Source: Cryptomeria japonica (taxonomy: Eukaryota; Streptophyta; Pinopsida; Cupressales; Cupressaceae). From it: a stretch of DNA of 64,000 nt. The stretch spans positions 184,673,770 through 184,737,769 of the forward strand of contig NC_081406.1 in assembly GCF_030272615.1 (NCBI RefSeq). The letters run 5' to 3'. This document shows, piece by piece, positions 47,190-57,896 of this stretch. Each line of letters opens with the position of its first letter. The first letter of the stretch is position 1. Both the position numbers and the translations under genes were made by a program. The notes below the pieces were generated by a model. It was not told the DNA's origin. It did not search any database and worked only from the letters and a program-made list of their open reading frames with translations.

Positions 47190-48794
47190 TCCTTTAAACC
47201 ATAGGAGATATCACTTGTGCATTAAATGCACAATGCCGGTCCATAGTCCATGGTCCTATTTTCCTGTTTCTTCCTCCATGTCTCCTTGATCTCACTTTTA
47301 TTTCCCTTTTAAGTCTAGGGAGCAGGTTTCTTCTTCTCCTATTGATTGATCCTTGTACTTCTGGATTCAGTACCGAGACAGAAAGTAGTGTTGTAGTAGC
47401 ACGCAACATCCATCCCAACCTCATGATTGGGGAACCTTTTAACATATTGGTTATCTCTTCTTCATATCATGTAATTGTAGCCATCTATTGGTCTCCTTGC
47501 ATACCCTTCTTGAGTAGGAACACCACTCATCTTGTTCCATGCAGGTTTTTGCTTCTTATGTCTTCCATAACTACTTCCATGTTGATCATGACTATTCCAC
47601 TGGTTGTTGTAGGACTATAAGTTCTTCATCCTACAATCATAAATTTTATATCCTAATCCATTGCAATTATAACTCACAATGTTTGAATTTTTAGGAGCAA
47701 TGCATGGATTCTTGTTAGCATAAGTGGGAAAAGGAACATTCATGTTTCTCCTCTGTGAATCATTCTTCTTATATGCATTAAATCTATAGCCATCTAATTT
47801 ATTATACCTGGGAAGAACACTCTGTCTATTCCTAGACCCCATTTTACACTCTTCTGCCCTATGGCCATAATCTTTACATCCAAAGAAATAACTGAAGAGA
47901 GGAGGCTTATTACTTACAAATTTATTCTGCCAAACATGAGGTGATCTTACCGATTTTGCATCACTATTTCTGCTTCTCTAAGAATGGAACTAGGGTTCTC
48001 CATTCTCTGCAAATCTTTGATCTACTCTCTTCTTCTACCATGCTTGTCTTGACTTGGTGGCAGAAACATTTCTTTGTCTTCTACCCATAGGGGGTCTTCT
48101 CTTATACATGCTATCGGTAACATTGTCTTCCCTCATCCTTCCATTTCCTTTTAGATCTCCATTGTATCTTCATGCAGCACCAACTTTCCTCTTCGTATTT
48201 TCATCAGTTGAAGTCAGGTCAACCTTCTTTCTTGGAGTATCTTTGATTGTGAAGGTTTGGATTTTTCCATTTTCATTTGAGGAGACAAATTGAATATCTT
48301 TGTGGGAGGTCTCTTTGCTTGTAGAGAATTGATCGGAAGCACATCCTAATTCTCCAGTATCCTTGGAATGTTTTTGTTTACTTAATATTTTGTCCAAGGC
48401 CTCAGTACTGCCAAAATACCGAAACCTTATCTTGATCTCATTTTGACATTGCTCAAGGTCTTTTCTGATACCCTCCATTTCCTCTTTTAGCTTCAGACAC
48501 TCTTTATCCTTTGTTTCCACTTCTAGCTGGATATCCTCACATCTTCTCTCCTTATCATCAAAGACTTATTTCAACTCACTACTCAATCCTTTTGCCTCTT
48601 CAAGTTGAGATGTCCTCTTGATCTCCTCTTGATCTGCACTGATTAGCGACATGTCCAAACCTACCACATGCATAAAATCTGACATTCCTTTTATTTAGAA
48701 AGTTATTCATCATAATTTTGCATTCATTTGATGTATGTCCATACTTATTGCATTTAAAACATTTATCGGAGAAAGATTGACCATTATGATTCAT
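47190..48794 (-). pseudogene. H gag-like protein (broken, N-terminus missing)
   Basis: Read leftwards from 48794. There is an intact zinc knuckle CFKCNKYGHTSNEC and a second, CGRFGHVANQC, missing its first Cys. A Lys/Glu-rich coiled-coil-like segment follows (48170-48520, 116 aa), then a basic region. Near 47860 is a third knuckle-like motif (GCKDYGHRAEEC, first Cys replaced by Phe) and a fourth with its His changed (NCNGLGYKIYDC, 47615-47842). The tail at 47194-47445 matches the end of the E gags. Two knuckles precede the coiled coil, whereas the E elements have theirs after it. Confidence 0.7.
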
Positions 48795-48820
48795 CCTATT
48801 TTTGCATTAACTAGTCATAT

Positions 48821-49845
48821 TGTTAGGAAAATGGTGTCTCAACCTTCATTTACAAGAGGTTACTATTTATAGTAAGCTTTTATTTGGGCACAAAATGGTG
48901 CAAAATTATCCCCGAAGCTTTTGATTGGCTAGATAAGTATTCTAGTAAAGTTACATCACAAGATCACAACTAGTTTTGAAGATATTAAATTTTTCATTTT
49001 GGAGGGGTTCAATGAAAGATTTAAATTTAATTTTGAGAACTTTCGATGCACTGAAATGCCCTAAAAAGTGGGTGTAATAGGTGTAGCAGCTTACAAGGCA
49101 TTTCAGTGAAGTTACGTTGAAAGATCATTGCTAGTGTTAATGTTTAAATTTAATTTTGAGGACTTTAGATGCCCCAAATCACCCTGAAAAATGGGCATAA
49201 GTGGCATAGCTGCTTACAAGGCAATAGAAGACTTTGTGAGATTTCTGATGCTTCAAATGGTTTGTCAATAGGACACACAATTCTCAAGGTATTGCATCTG
49301 AAATTTTGTACTCCTGAAATAGGAAATATTAAATATATTAGACACATAAATGATCTATAAAATGGAGGGACACATAATGATGTGTGTTTTAACAAATCAT
49401 ATGGCATCTAGAAGGGAGAGAAGGTTAGATCTACATTATTGGGTGGTTTTAGCCCATGGTTTTGTAATACCATTTGATGGTTTCTTGTATTGTATATACT
49501 ATATATGAGGTGCATGAGATAGAGGTTGTGTGTAAGTATTATGGCGATTGAGTTACCTCCGAGTCTTTGATTAGTGGTACTCCTATGAAGAGCTTGCTCT
49601 GCAATTATATTGTAATATGTTGTTGATTGGTGAATAATATATTGAGTTTCTTTTGGAGTGTGGGGGTTTTCTCCCGAAAGTGTTTTCCCCACGTAAATCA
49701 CTATGTTATTGTGTTGTGGTATGCAAGATAATTTGATTATTTCTCTTAAGTTTTTGTAACTAATGCCATGATCTATAAATTTTTTTGCATTATCCTCCTC
49801 TCAAGGTTAGTGTAGGAAATTGTTTCGCTACTTAACTTCCTTACA
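48821..49845 (+). mobile_element. J 5' LTR (copia)
   Basis: 1025 bp from TGTTAGGAAAATGG to CTTCCTTACA, followed by a primer-site-like sequence and a copia gag start. It contains GTGGGGGTTTTCTCC and TTTTCCCCACGTAAA near 49658-49697, the typical conserved block of plant copia LTRs. The sequence is distinct from the A/B/C LTRs. No 3' LTR of J lies in the window. Confidence 0.75.
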
Positions 49846-49847
49846 AG

Positions 49848-49860
49848 TGGTATCACAACC
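49848..49860 (+). other. Primer-binding site of J (decayed)
   Basis: TGGTATCACAACC two bases after the LTR; the first eight bases match the initiator-Met site TGGTATCAGAGC. Confidence 0.65.
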
Positions 49861-49970
49861 TGATCATCTTTGGTTTCAGTTGTATGTTATTGGGTATTTT
49901 GAACTAATCAAAATTTGAGTGGGAGCTTGTGCAGAAGACGGTTTTTGATCTTGTTGCAGGAATTTTTTAG

Positions 49971-50330
49971 ATGGCAAGTTTGTCAGAGAGAATAGAGGTG
50001 GTGAAATTTAATGATAGTAATTTTAAGATGTGGAAGCTGAAGCTGGAAGATCTTCTAATAGATCGAGATATGTGGGATGTTGTTGATGTGAACGTCTCAA
50101 GACCTGCAGATCCTACTGTGGTTGCTCAGTATGATGTTATGGACTGAAAAGATAAGGGTCTAATCAGATTGTGCCTAGCAGACTTTGTTCTAATTAATGT
50201 TCATGAAGATAACATTGCAAATAAGTTATGGACTAAGCTTGGTGAGATGGATCAAGCCAGATATTTATTAAATCAGATTTTCTTGAGGAAGAAATTATAT
50301 TCCTTGAAGATAGAAGTGTTGGCCACTTGA
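49971..50330 (+). pseudogene. J copia gag, N-terminal fragment
   Basis: ATG 49971 opens a typical copia gag start: MASLSERIEVVKFNDSNFKM then WKLKLEDLLIDRDMWDVVD. It continues to KKLYSLKIEVLAT with stops at former Trp codons (near 50145 and 50328). The rest of gag and all of pol are missing; the sequence runs into an unrelated LTR fragment. Confidence 0.8.
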
Positions 50331-50369
50331 CTGATCATGAACCAATTGAATGAACATGAACATCATCTG

Positions 50370-51300
50370 GTATGTTTTGGTTATGGAATTGGCTATTCAT
50401 GCTACTCAGGTTCATGTTTAGTCAATAGGTTTTGTTCTGGTGATCGGATGCTATCTTGTTTTCTTGGAAGCTTGGTTTGTGATTCCGGTGAGGGATTCAA
50501 TATTAGAGATTTGATAAATTATATAAGTTGTGTTGGTGTGACTTCTGGTATGGTTTTAGGATATTGATGGTTATCATGTTTGAGACTTGGAAGATGGAGA
50601 TCATTTCTTTAGTGTGTGGACCTATATTGGGTCTCGGTTGATCGAGGTTATGGACCATCTTAATGTAACTTGTAGATTGGACCTCTAAATGTGTTTCTAG
50701 GATGTCTTATGGGTTGGATATTATTTGTTTGGTCTAACACTGACATGTTTTGTAATTATGTAATTGTTTTATTTTCTAGTGGCCGATCTGATTGTTTATG
50801 GTCAAGGGTTTGTACATATATGATGTAAGAACTCATTGTAGATGATATGAGGATATAGACAAGGTATATGGATATGTAATGTGAGAATAATGTAATATCA
50901 TTCAGGTGGAGGATTTGTTTGATCATTGGAGATTGAATTGGGTTTATGTAAGAGGATTTAGTCCTCTAGAATTGATCTTAACTGAAACTATATTTAGGCA
51001 TAGGAGATGCTATCTTTGTAGTTCATTCATTCTTTTGAATTGTAGTCTTGATTTCTATGTAGTCAGTGAGACTCCTTTTGTGATGAGTAGTATTCTCTAG
51101 GTTGTTGGCCTTCTTGCAAGTGCACACCCTCTCAATTATAATTCGCATACTTCTTGTAGAAGTATTATCTAACTGTGGGTAGGCTTCCCACCATGGTTTT
51201 TCCCTTTACCAAGTTTTTCACATACAAATCTTGGTTTCATGTGGATGGTATTTATTCTCTAATTATTGTTTATGCTTAATTGGTTTATCTGGGTTAGTGT
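50370..51300 (+). mobile_element. Truncated copia LTR fragment
   Basis: The stretch 51056-51240 is similar to the A/B LTR region 4695-4870, including TCTAGGTTGTTGGCCTTCTT, the TCTAACTGTGGGTAGGCTTCC block and ATGGTTTTTCCC. The left and right edges are unclear and no TG/CA ends or TSD are seen. It probably fused to J gag by deletion. Confidence 0.55.
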
Positions 51301-51436
51301 AGGATCAAGGGGGGCCAAAAAGTGGTGATGTGAAAAAAAAAGCCTTCCTCACTGGCCTAAAAATGCAAAAATCCATGTTGACTTTTTGCTTGGCTTGGGT
51401 GTCAGTACACCTTGGCCTGGTAGTTCCTATGCAAAT

Positions 51437-51895
51437 TGGATATCCGAGAAAAGAAGATATCCAATTTTCTTAGATATCCGATTTTTATTTGTAATTTTAA
51501 TTTAAAAAATATCTTATATGTTACATATTACATTATATATATTATATAATACGCATTATATAATATTATATTATATTATATAATATAATACAATATTATA
51601 TATAATATAATATAATATAATATAATATAATATAATATAATATTATATAATATAATATAATATTATATATTATAATATATATAATATAATACAATACATA
51701 TTATATAATATATTATTATATTATATATGTTATTTAAAAATAATTTAAGTATAGAAATCGGATATCCGATTTTCTAAGACTTTTATATTTCGACAGTGAC
51801 AATCCCGTGAGTCATTTTTAACTCACGGGTCGCGCGAATTCATCAAAATCCGATATCCGCTCCATCCGATATTCGATGTTTTGACAAAAAATTGC
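51437..51895. repeat. Left subterminal palindromic repeats of Q
   Basis: Words of the type ATCGGATATCCGAT: GGATATCCGAG at about 51438, AGATATCC twice at 51458-51480, AATCGGATATCCGATT at about 51757, then CCGATATCCGC and CCGATATTCGA at about 51848-51880. A hairpin-like ACTCACGGG / CCCGTGAGT pair is also present near 51804-51830. Confidence 0.75.
51525..51745. repeat. AT-only tract (TATAATA repeats)
   Basis: About 220 bp made almost only of A and T, with runs of the 5-bp unit TATAA and variants. It lies between two palindromic words in the left end of Q. Confidence 0.9.
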
Positions 51896-52093
51896 AAAAA
51901 AAATAGATTTAGAGGTAAGAATTTTATTGTTTTGAATCATTTTCATTCATTTTTTGTATTTTTTGTTAATGTTTATTTGATTTTTCATTGAAAATATGGT
52001 TTTTTTCATGAAAGCTAGGTTTTTTAAAATCAAATATCTAATTGTTTAAATTTGTTAACTAAATTTAATTATTTACATTCAATTAGGTTAAAA

Positions 52094-54013
52094 ATGGGGG
52101 ATAACAATGAAAACACTGACCAACCACAACTGCAACAACCAAACCCTCATTTGCCAAACCCCCCCTCAATTCAAGATTTGATTGCACAAAAGTTGAATGA
52201 ATTGAGGGGGATTGCAAAAGTATATCGTAGGATCCCTCATCTACACCCATTGTTTGATCCTCTCACGTTGATCATAAAGTATAGAAACCATGACTGAGGA
52301 GCACGAAGCCACCCTTTTGTAGCGAGATTCTATGAAGGAAAAATATGCAGATGGCTTGTCGTATAAGGATATCAAGGATCTTGAGATATCCAAAGCCAAA
52401 ATTGCCTCATTGTTTGTCAATCCCCATACTGGTCAGCCTGTAGATCCCAAAAAATAAAACTTTCTATCAAATGGTGCACAAATGATGGGATTGTGAAAAA
52501 CTTTTGGGATCGTTGGTGGATGGTTTTCAACAAACCACCCAACAACAATCTTGATATCCCATTCTATTTTATAAAAAAATTGTATGTTGAGTTTTTTTTA
52601 CACAAACATGGGAACTACTTTGACATCCAACCTTTCTAGGGTGTAGGTTTAGGTATGCCCCAAAATATACTTGGGGTAGTCAGAGTAGTCTAGGGCCCAT
52701 ATGTCCTCCATCCTCTTGTTGATCCCCCACCTGCAGTTTAGCATCCTGATATCATTTGTGAGACGGCTTCACAGACCATATCGGCTATTCACTCTTTGAG
52801 TAGCCTTTTGGTTTCTCAGGCTGCGTCAGTAGCTCAACCTACTCTTGATGGTAGCGGTGCATCTGGTGTCGGTGACACGTCATCCCTGACTCCACACATA
52901 TGTGTGCCCCATAGTTGTGTCATGTGTGGGCACATATGCTTGGGTCCAGTTGGACAGCCCGTTGATCCTCCTATGGGCAGTGCAAATTATGAGGTGCATG
53001 AGATGCATGATGCACCAGATGTTATTACACAGACTGGAGGATACCTTGGGGAGTCCTCACATGCTAGAGTTGAGGAGGCACCATCATCATATATTGATGA
53101 TGTATTGGTAAGATTTGTGTTTTCATAGTTCATGTTATATTTTAACTAAATATTTATAAATTAGATAATATTAAGTACTAATTTTTATTTACATGGTCTA
53201 TTTAACAGTTGATGACCGAGGATGAGTTGAGATAGATTCAAGAGGGCACTTTGTCGGCCATTTCATTTGGCCTTGATAGCTTGATGGTACATATATAATT
53301 GCACCTACTCGTTTGTATTTTATTGTACATACATGCTCATCATTTATATTTGTATTAATTAGATTATGTAGTAACTTGCATGTATATCTTATTTTACTCT
53401 TGTAGGGCACAAGTAGCACGAGTGCGGTGCAGTGTGATTTAGGATTTGGTAGTGCAATTGGAGACATGGGAAAGGTAATTGAATGCAAATATGATTGAAT
53501 GAATAGTTTAAATAACTTATAGTGATTATACATGTCTAGACATAGATTGATATTTTCATATACTTGTTGTGTATATATATAGAGAACTCTTGGCTTCACA
53601 TCCTTGATGACTACACCTAGTATACCTAAAGAAGAAGAAGAGATGCCTTGAGTAGATGTGTGTTTATTTTATTATCTGATTAGTAGATATAATTTGTTAT
53701 TATCAGTGACAATTATATGCTAACTTGTATCAATTTCATGTTTCTGAGAATATGTAGGTTGTGTATCAAAATATTCAAAACATACCTCATCTACCAAAGA
53801 CATACATCAAGAGTCCTACAAAGCTAAAGAGAAAATGTGGAGATGAGGTAAACATGAATAGTTAAATTATAGTTCATTTTTATGTTAACTTTTCGAATGT
53901 GAATTATAAAATATAACTAATATTAATCGTGGTTTGTTTTTCTTGTGCAGGATCCTTCAGAGCCAAGCAGTGCAGTGAAGAGGATCGATTTTGATGATCC
54001 ATTAGTAGCTTAG
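52094..54013 (+). pseudogene. Q accessory gene with six exons (decayed)
   Basis: Exons by GT-AG borders: 52094-53107, 53209-53286, 53406-53474, 53583-53651, 53758-53847 and 53951-54013. All five introns are 101-119 bp and phase 0, and the last exon ends in TAG at 54013. The product starts MGDNNENTDQPQLQQ and has a middle segment (IKWCTNDGIVKNFWDRWW, FYFIKKLYVEFFLHKHGNYF). A low-complexity Ser/Ala/Pro region follows, then a short basic C-terminus (KLKRKCGDE, AVKRIDFDDPLVA). Exon 1 has two compensating frameshifts (near 52290 and 52455) and TAG/TAA stops, and exons 2 and 4 each have one stop, so it is a pseudogene. I do not recognise the family. It may be a DNA-binding or accessory protein of the transposon. 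Confidence 0.65.
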
Positions 54014-54504
54014 GATGTTATAGATAGTTTTGGGATGCTTACATGTCTAGTTGGCATGTATATTTTTTATATGGACATACATTCATGTATTTAGACATAC
54101 ATTTTGTTTCAGTTGGCGTTTATGCCATATTTGTGTATGGACATACATTTGTAATCATTTGACATTTTTATATATACAGAAGTTGATATTCGATCATATA
54201 AATTGTTGCTCATCTGTGCATGGTGTTATCATGGAAATCTTTAATCTTCATTCCAATAATTAACAATGGCTAATAATGGCTATTTAATGAACAATACAAT
54301 TCATTTCATTTCATCATAACTATTGTTTTTATAATGAACAATATAATTCATTTAATGAACAATACAATACAATTCATTTAATGAACAATACAATTCATTT
54401 AATCAACAATACAATACAATTCATTCAATGAACAATACAATTCATTTAATGAACAATACAATACAATTCATTTAATGAACAATACTTGATACAATTCATT
54501 ATTA
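54014..54504. repeat. Short tandem repeats downstream of the accessory gene
   Basis: From about 54280 to 54500 the phrase AATGAACAATACAATTCATT recurs about eight times with variable spacing. Positions 54014-54280 are AT-rich with repeated GGACATACATTT-like words. No gene. Confidence 0.75.
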
Positions 54505-56120
54505 CCCTATGCATGGTCCTATTTTGCCCCCCACCTTAGTCGAACGCTTGGGGTTTTATTAGGTCTCACTCAATCAAATGTTGTCGCGTGGCTGATTTCT
54601 CATTTTGCTCATCACGATGATGAACCATCAGCTCCAACATGTCCAGTTAGGCATTATTACCCTATGCATGCTCCTATTTCGCCCCCCCACTTGATCCGAC
54701 GCTTGGGATCATACCCTACCGGTGTCGTCCCTTGAGCGCCCTGAGTGCTCAAAATTGTAAAACTTTGACGGGCCCTAACTTGGAATTTGTGGCACCTGCA
54801 AATGATTCATTTGAACTTATGGGGCCACGAGAGGGGTCCCTACAAAATCCTATCTCAGTTTTTCAATTTGCCCTACGATTTTATTAGGGCAGCAATTTTT
54901 CTGTTGGCAAAAAAATCGTCAGTCTCACTCAATCGAATGTTGTCGCGTGGCCAATTTCTTGTTTTGCTCATCGCGATGATGAACCGTCAGCTTTGACATG
55001 TCTAGTTAGGCATTATTACCCTATGCATGCTCCTATTTTTCCCCCCCACTCGATCCGATGCTCAGGGTCATACCCTATTATCAAACTTTGACAGGCCCTA
55101 ACTCGGAATCCATGGCACTTGCGAATGATCTGTTTGAACCTATAGGGCCATGAGAGGGGTCCCTACAAAATCCTATCTCAGTTTTTCAAGTTTCCCTATG
55201 GTTTTATTAGGGCAGCAATTTTTTGATTGGCGAAAAAATTGTTAGTTTCACTCAATGGAATGTTGTCGTGTGGCTGATTTCTCGTTCTGCTCATCGCGAT
55301 GACAAACCGTCAGCTCTGACATGTGCAGTTAGGAATTATTACCCTACACATGCTCCTATTTTTCCCCCCCACTCGATCCGACGCTCAGGGTCATACCCTA
55401 CCGACGTCATCCCTTGAGCACCCTAAGTGCTCAAAATTGTCAAACTTTGACGGGCCCTAACTCAGAATCCATGGCACCTATGAATGATCTATTTGAACCT
55501 ATGGGGTCATAGGAGGGGTCCCTACAAAAGCCTATCTCATTTTTTCAATTTGCCCTACGGTTTTATTAGGGCAGCAATTTTTTCGGTTGGCAAAAAAATA
55601 GTCAGTCTCGCTCAATGGAATTTTGTCGTGTGGCCGATTTCTCATTCTACTCATCGTGATGACAAACCGTCGGGTTTGACATGTCTAGTTAGGCATTATT
55701 ACCCTACGCATACTCCTATTTTTCTCCCCTACTCAATCCGACACTCGGGGTCATACCCTACCGACATCGTCCCTTGAGTGCCCTAAGTGCTCAAAATTAT
55801 CAAACTTTGATAGGCCCTAACTTGTAATCTATGGCATCTATGAATGATCCATTTGAACCAATGGGGTCACAAGAGGGGTCCCTACAACAGCCTATCTTAT
55901 TTTTTCAAGTTTCCCTATGGTTTTATTAGGGCAGCAATTTTTTGGTTGGCAAAAAAATCGTCAGTCTCACTCAATGGAATGTTGTCGTGTGGCTGATTTC
56001 TCGTTTTGCTCATCGCGATGATGAACCATCGGCTCCAACATGTCTAGTTAGGCATTATTACCCTATGCATGCTCCTATTTTTCCCCCCCACTCGATCCGA
56101 CACTCGAGGTCATACCCTAT
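54505..56120. repeat. Tandem array of about 360 bp units
   Basis: The anchor TTGTCG(T/C)GTGG recurs at 54581, 54940, 55263, 55623 and 55982, giving spacings of 359, 323, 360 and 359 bp. The short unit lacks about 36 bp around CCGACGTCGTCCC. Each unit has CCCCCCACTCGATCCGACGC, CAAACTTTGACGGGCCC and GAGAGGGGTCCCTACAA. Short ORFs in the units (54787-54996, 55484-55777 and others) are by-products of the repeat; they differ in length between units and have no start in common. Confidence 0.88.
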
Positions 56121-57896
56121 GCATGTGACATCCATGAAGGGATATGAAGGGATATTTTGTAAACAACCAAAAACCTTTAATGATAATCAAGTTGAAGCCT
56201 TGAGATTTATACAATATGGTTCAAGTCCAAAACTGTACCCTGAAGCCACACACTCTTCCCTCTCCCTGCATACACTAATGAGTCACAATTTAACATAGAA
56301 TTTGGAAGGATTTGATGAGAGCGTTTGATTTTACTGATGTCTTGTGTATTATAATAAAGACCATTTTGCCAATGTGACATCTTCATATGAGAGAAAAGCT
56401 TCATTTTATCTCAATACAGTTGTACCTATTTCATTATTAGAAAAAATAAATATACAAAGATCTATTATTAACATCCTCTATATTATGGATTTGAATTGAT
56501 GTTCTCAATTAGTTATTATCTGTTCAACTTTTCTTCATAAGGCACAACCATCTAGTGTTTATCATATTAGGACAACCATCCATGACTTTCAAAGTAACTG
56601 ATATTTATTCCTACACCTCACACTCACAAGATTAATAATGAAATGACATTTATGATTCATCAAATGTTGACAAAGTCTAATCAAATTTCAACTTCAAGAT
56701 GTATACAACATATCATATTCAACTTCAAGATGCATACAACTTACCATATTCAATCTCATGCCAACCACCACTTGGATATTGTTATATGTCGATTAAAGTA
56801 CAATATATGTAATAAAACCATATAGTTTTACAAAAAAAAGCCATCATAGACCATCTATGTCGATTAAAGTACAATTCATTTGTAATAGGGGCACACTCAC
56901 AATCTGAAGTTGCAAAGCCTTGTGGGAAGCATCAAATTAGAAATTTACTAATCTGACTCATACTAATGTCAAAAGCATCAAAGATGCTACTACTAGAGAA
57001 CACCATGCTGCATTGTGGAGAGAATATTAGGTGAATCTGATGTTAGCGTCTAAAAATGAAACAATGTTATTCAATTGCCAAAATCTAACCGACTTTATTT
57101 TATAAACCATTAATGAATAAAAATAGACAAGGTTACCTGAGTGAAAGTTTGATGACCACCTTGACTAGTAGGTGTTGATGTTGAAGGCCCAACATTAACC
57201 TATTTACCTGACTATCAATGTCAAATGTTTGATTCAATAGATCATCTATCATGACCCACAATTTAATCTCATTAATGCACAAAGGAATATGTACCATCAC
57301 CAAGAGAGGGTCTTGTCAACGACGAATGATCTAGAATGAACCTATATTTTTAAGAATTGTTAGTCTACACATAAAATGCATGGATGAACATAAAGGATTT
57401 ATGATAATCACTTCAACTGAAATGCATGATAATAAATGAAAAGGTGGGATTATATACCATAAAAATACGTCCCTTCAAATTATATCAACAAAACCCACTA
57501 TGTTGATGCAAAAATCGTAATGTGATACTATTGTATATCATCAAAAAAGACCTTCATGAGCATAAAGGCTATGCGATAATTATATCATAAAAAAATATCA
57601 AATAGCATTGTCTAATAACAAAAATTGTAAAGCTCATCAAATGCATGATGATAAGTCGTGTTGCAAAAATACATCCCTTCCAATTATATCAAGTGTACTC
57701 GCTATGTGCATGCAAAAACTGTGTTACCAAAAAAAAAGGTTCATCAATAGACCTGCATTTTGAACACATCCTTAATATACACATAACAAACTTGAACATT
57801 AAGGTTTAATGATCATTGTTTGAAATGAAATGCATGATAAAAAAATAGGGCACCATTAAAGACCTACTACTCAAGTGTGCCTGAAGGGTCATCTTT
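56121..57896. other. Noncoding part of Q between array and transposase gene
   Basis: AT-rich sequence, without a supported gene, promoter or repeat array. The piece 56140-56290 has a 118-aa ORF reading out of the last repeat unit, not credible as a gene. It may include introns or 3' sequence of the minus-strand gene. Confidence 0.5.

Larger units (their letters stand above)
43783..48820 (-). mobile_element. H: gag-type LTR element, minus strand, truncated at both ends
   Basis: The 3' LTR is at 43783-46288 and the internal region with a broken gag-like ORF at 46289-48820. The element is related to E but diverged. Its 5' LTR and gag start are missing; element J begins at 48821. No pol motif seen. 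Confidence 0.7.

Noticed and set aside
54787-56298. Similar ORFs of 64-118 aa in successive positions, looking like a gene family
   Set aside because: They arise from the 360-bp tandem unit, have different starts and ends, and are broken by indels between units.
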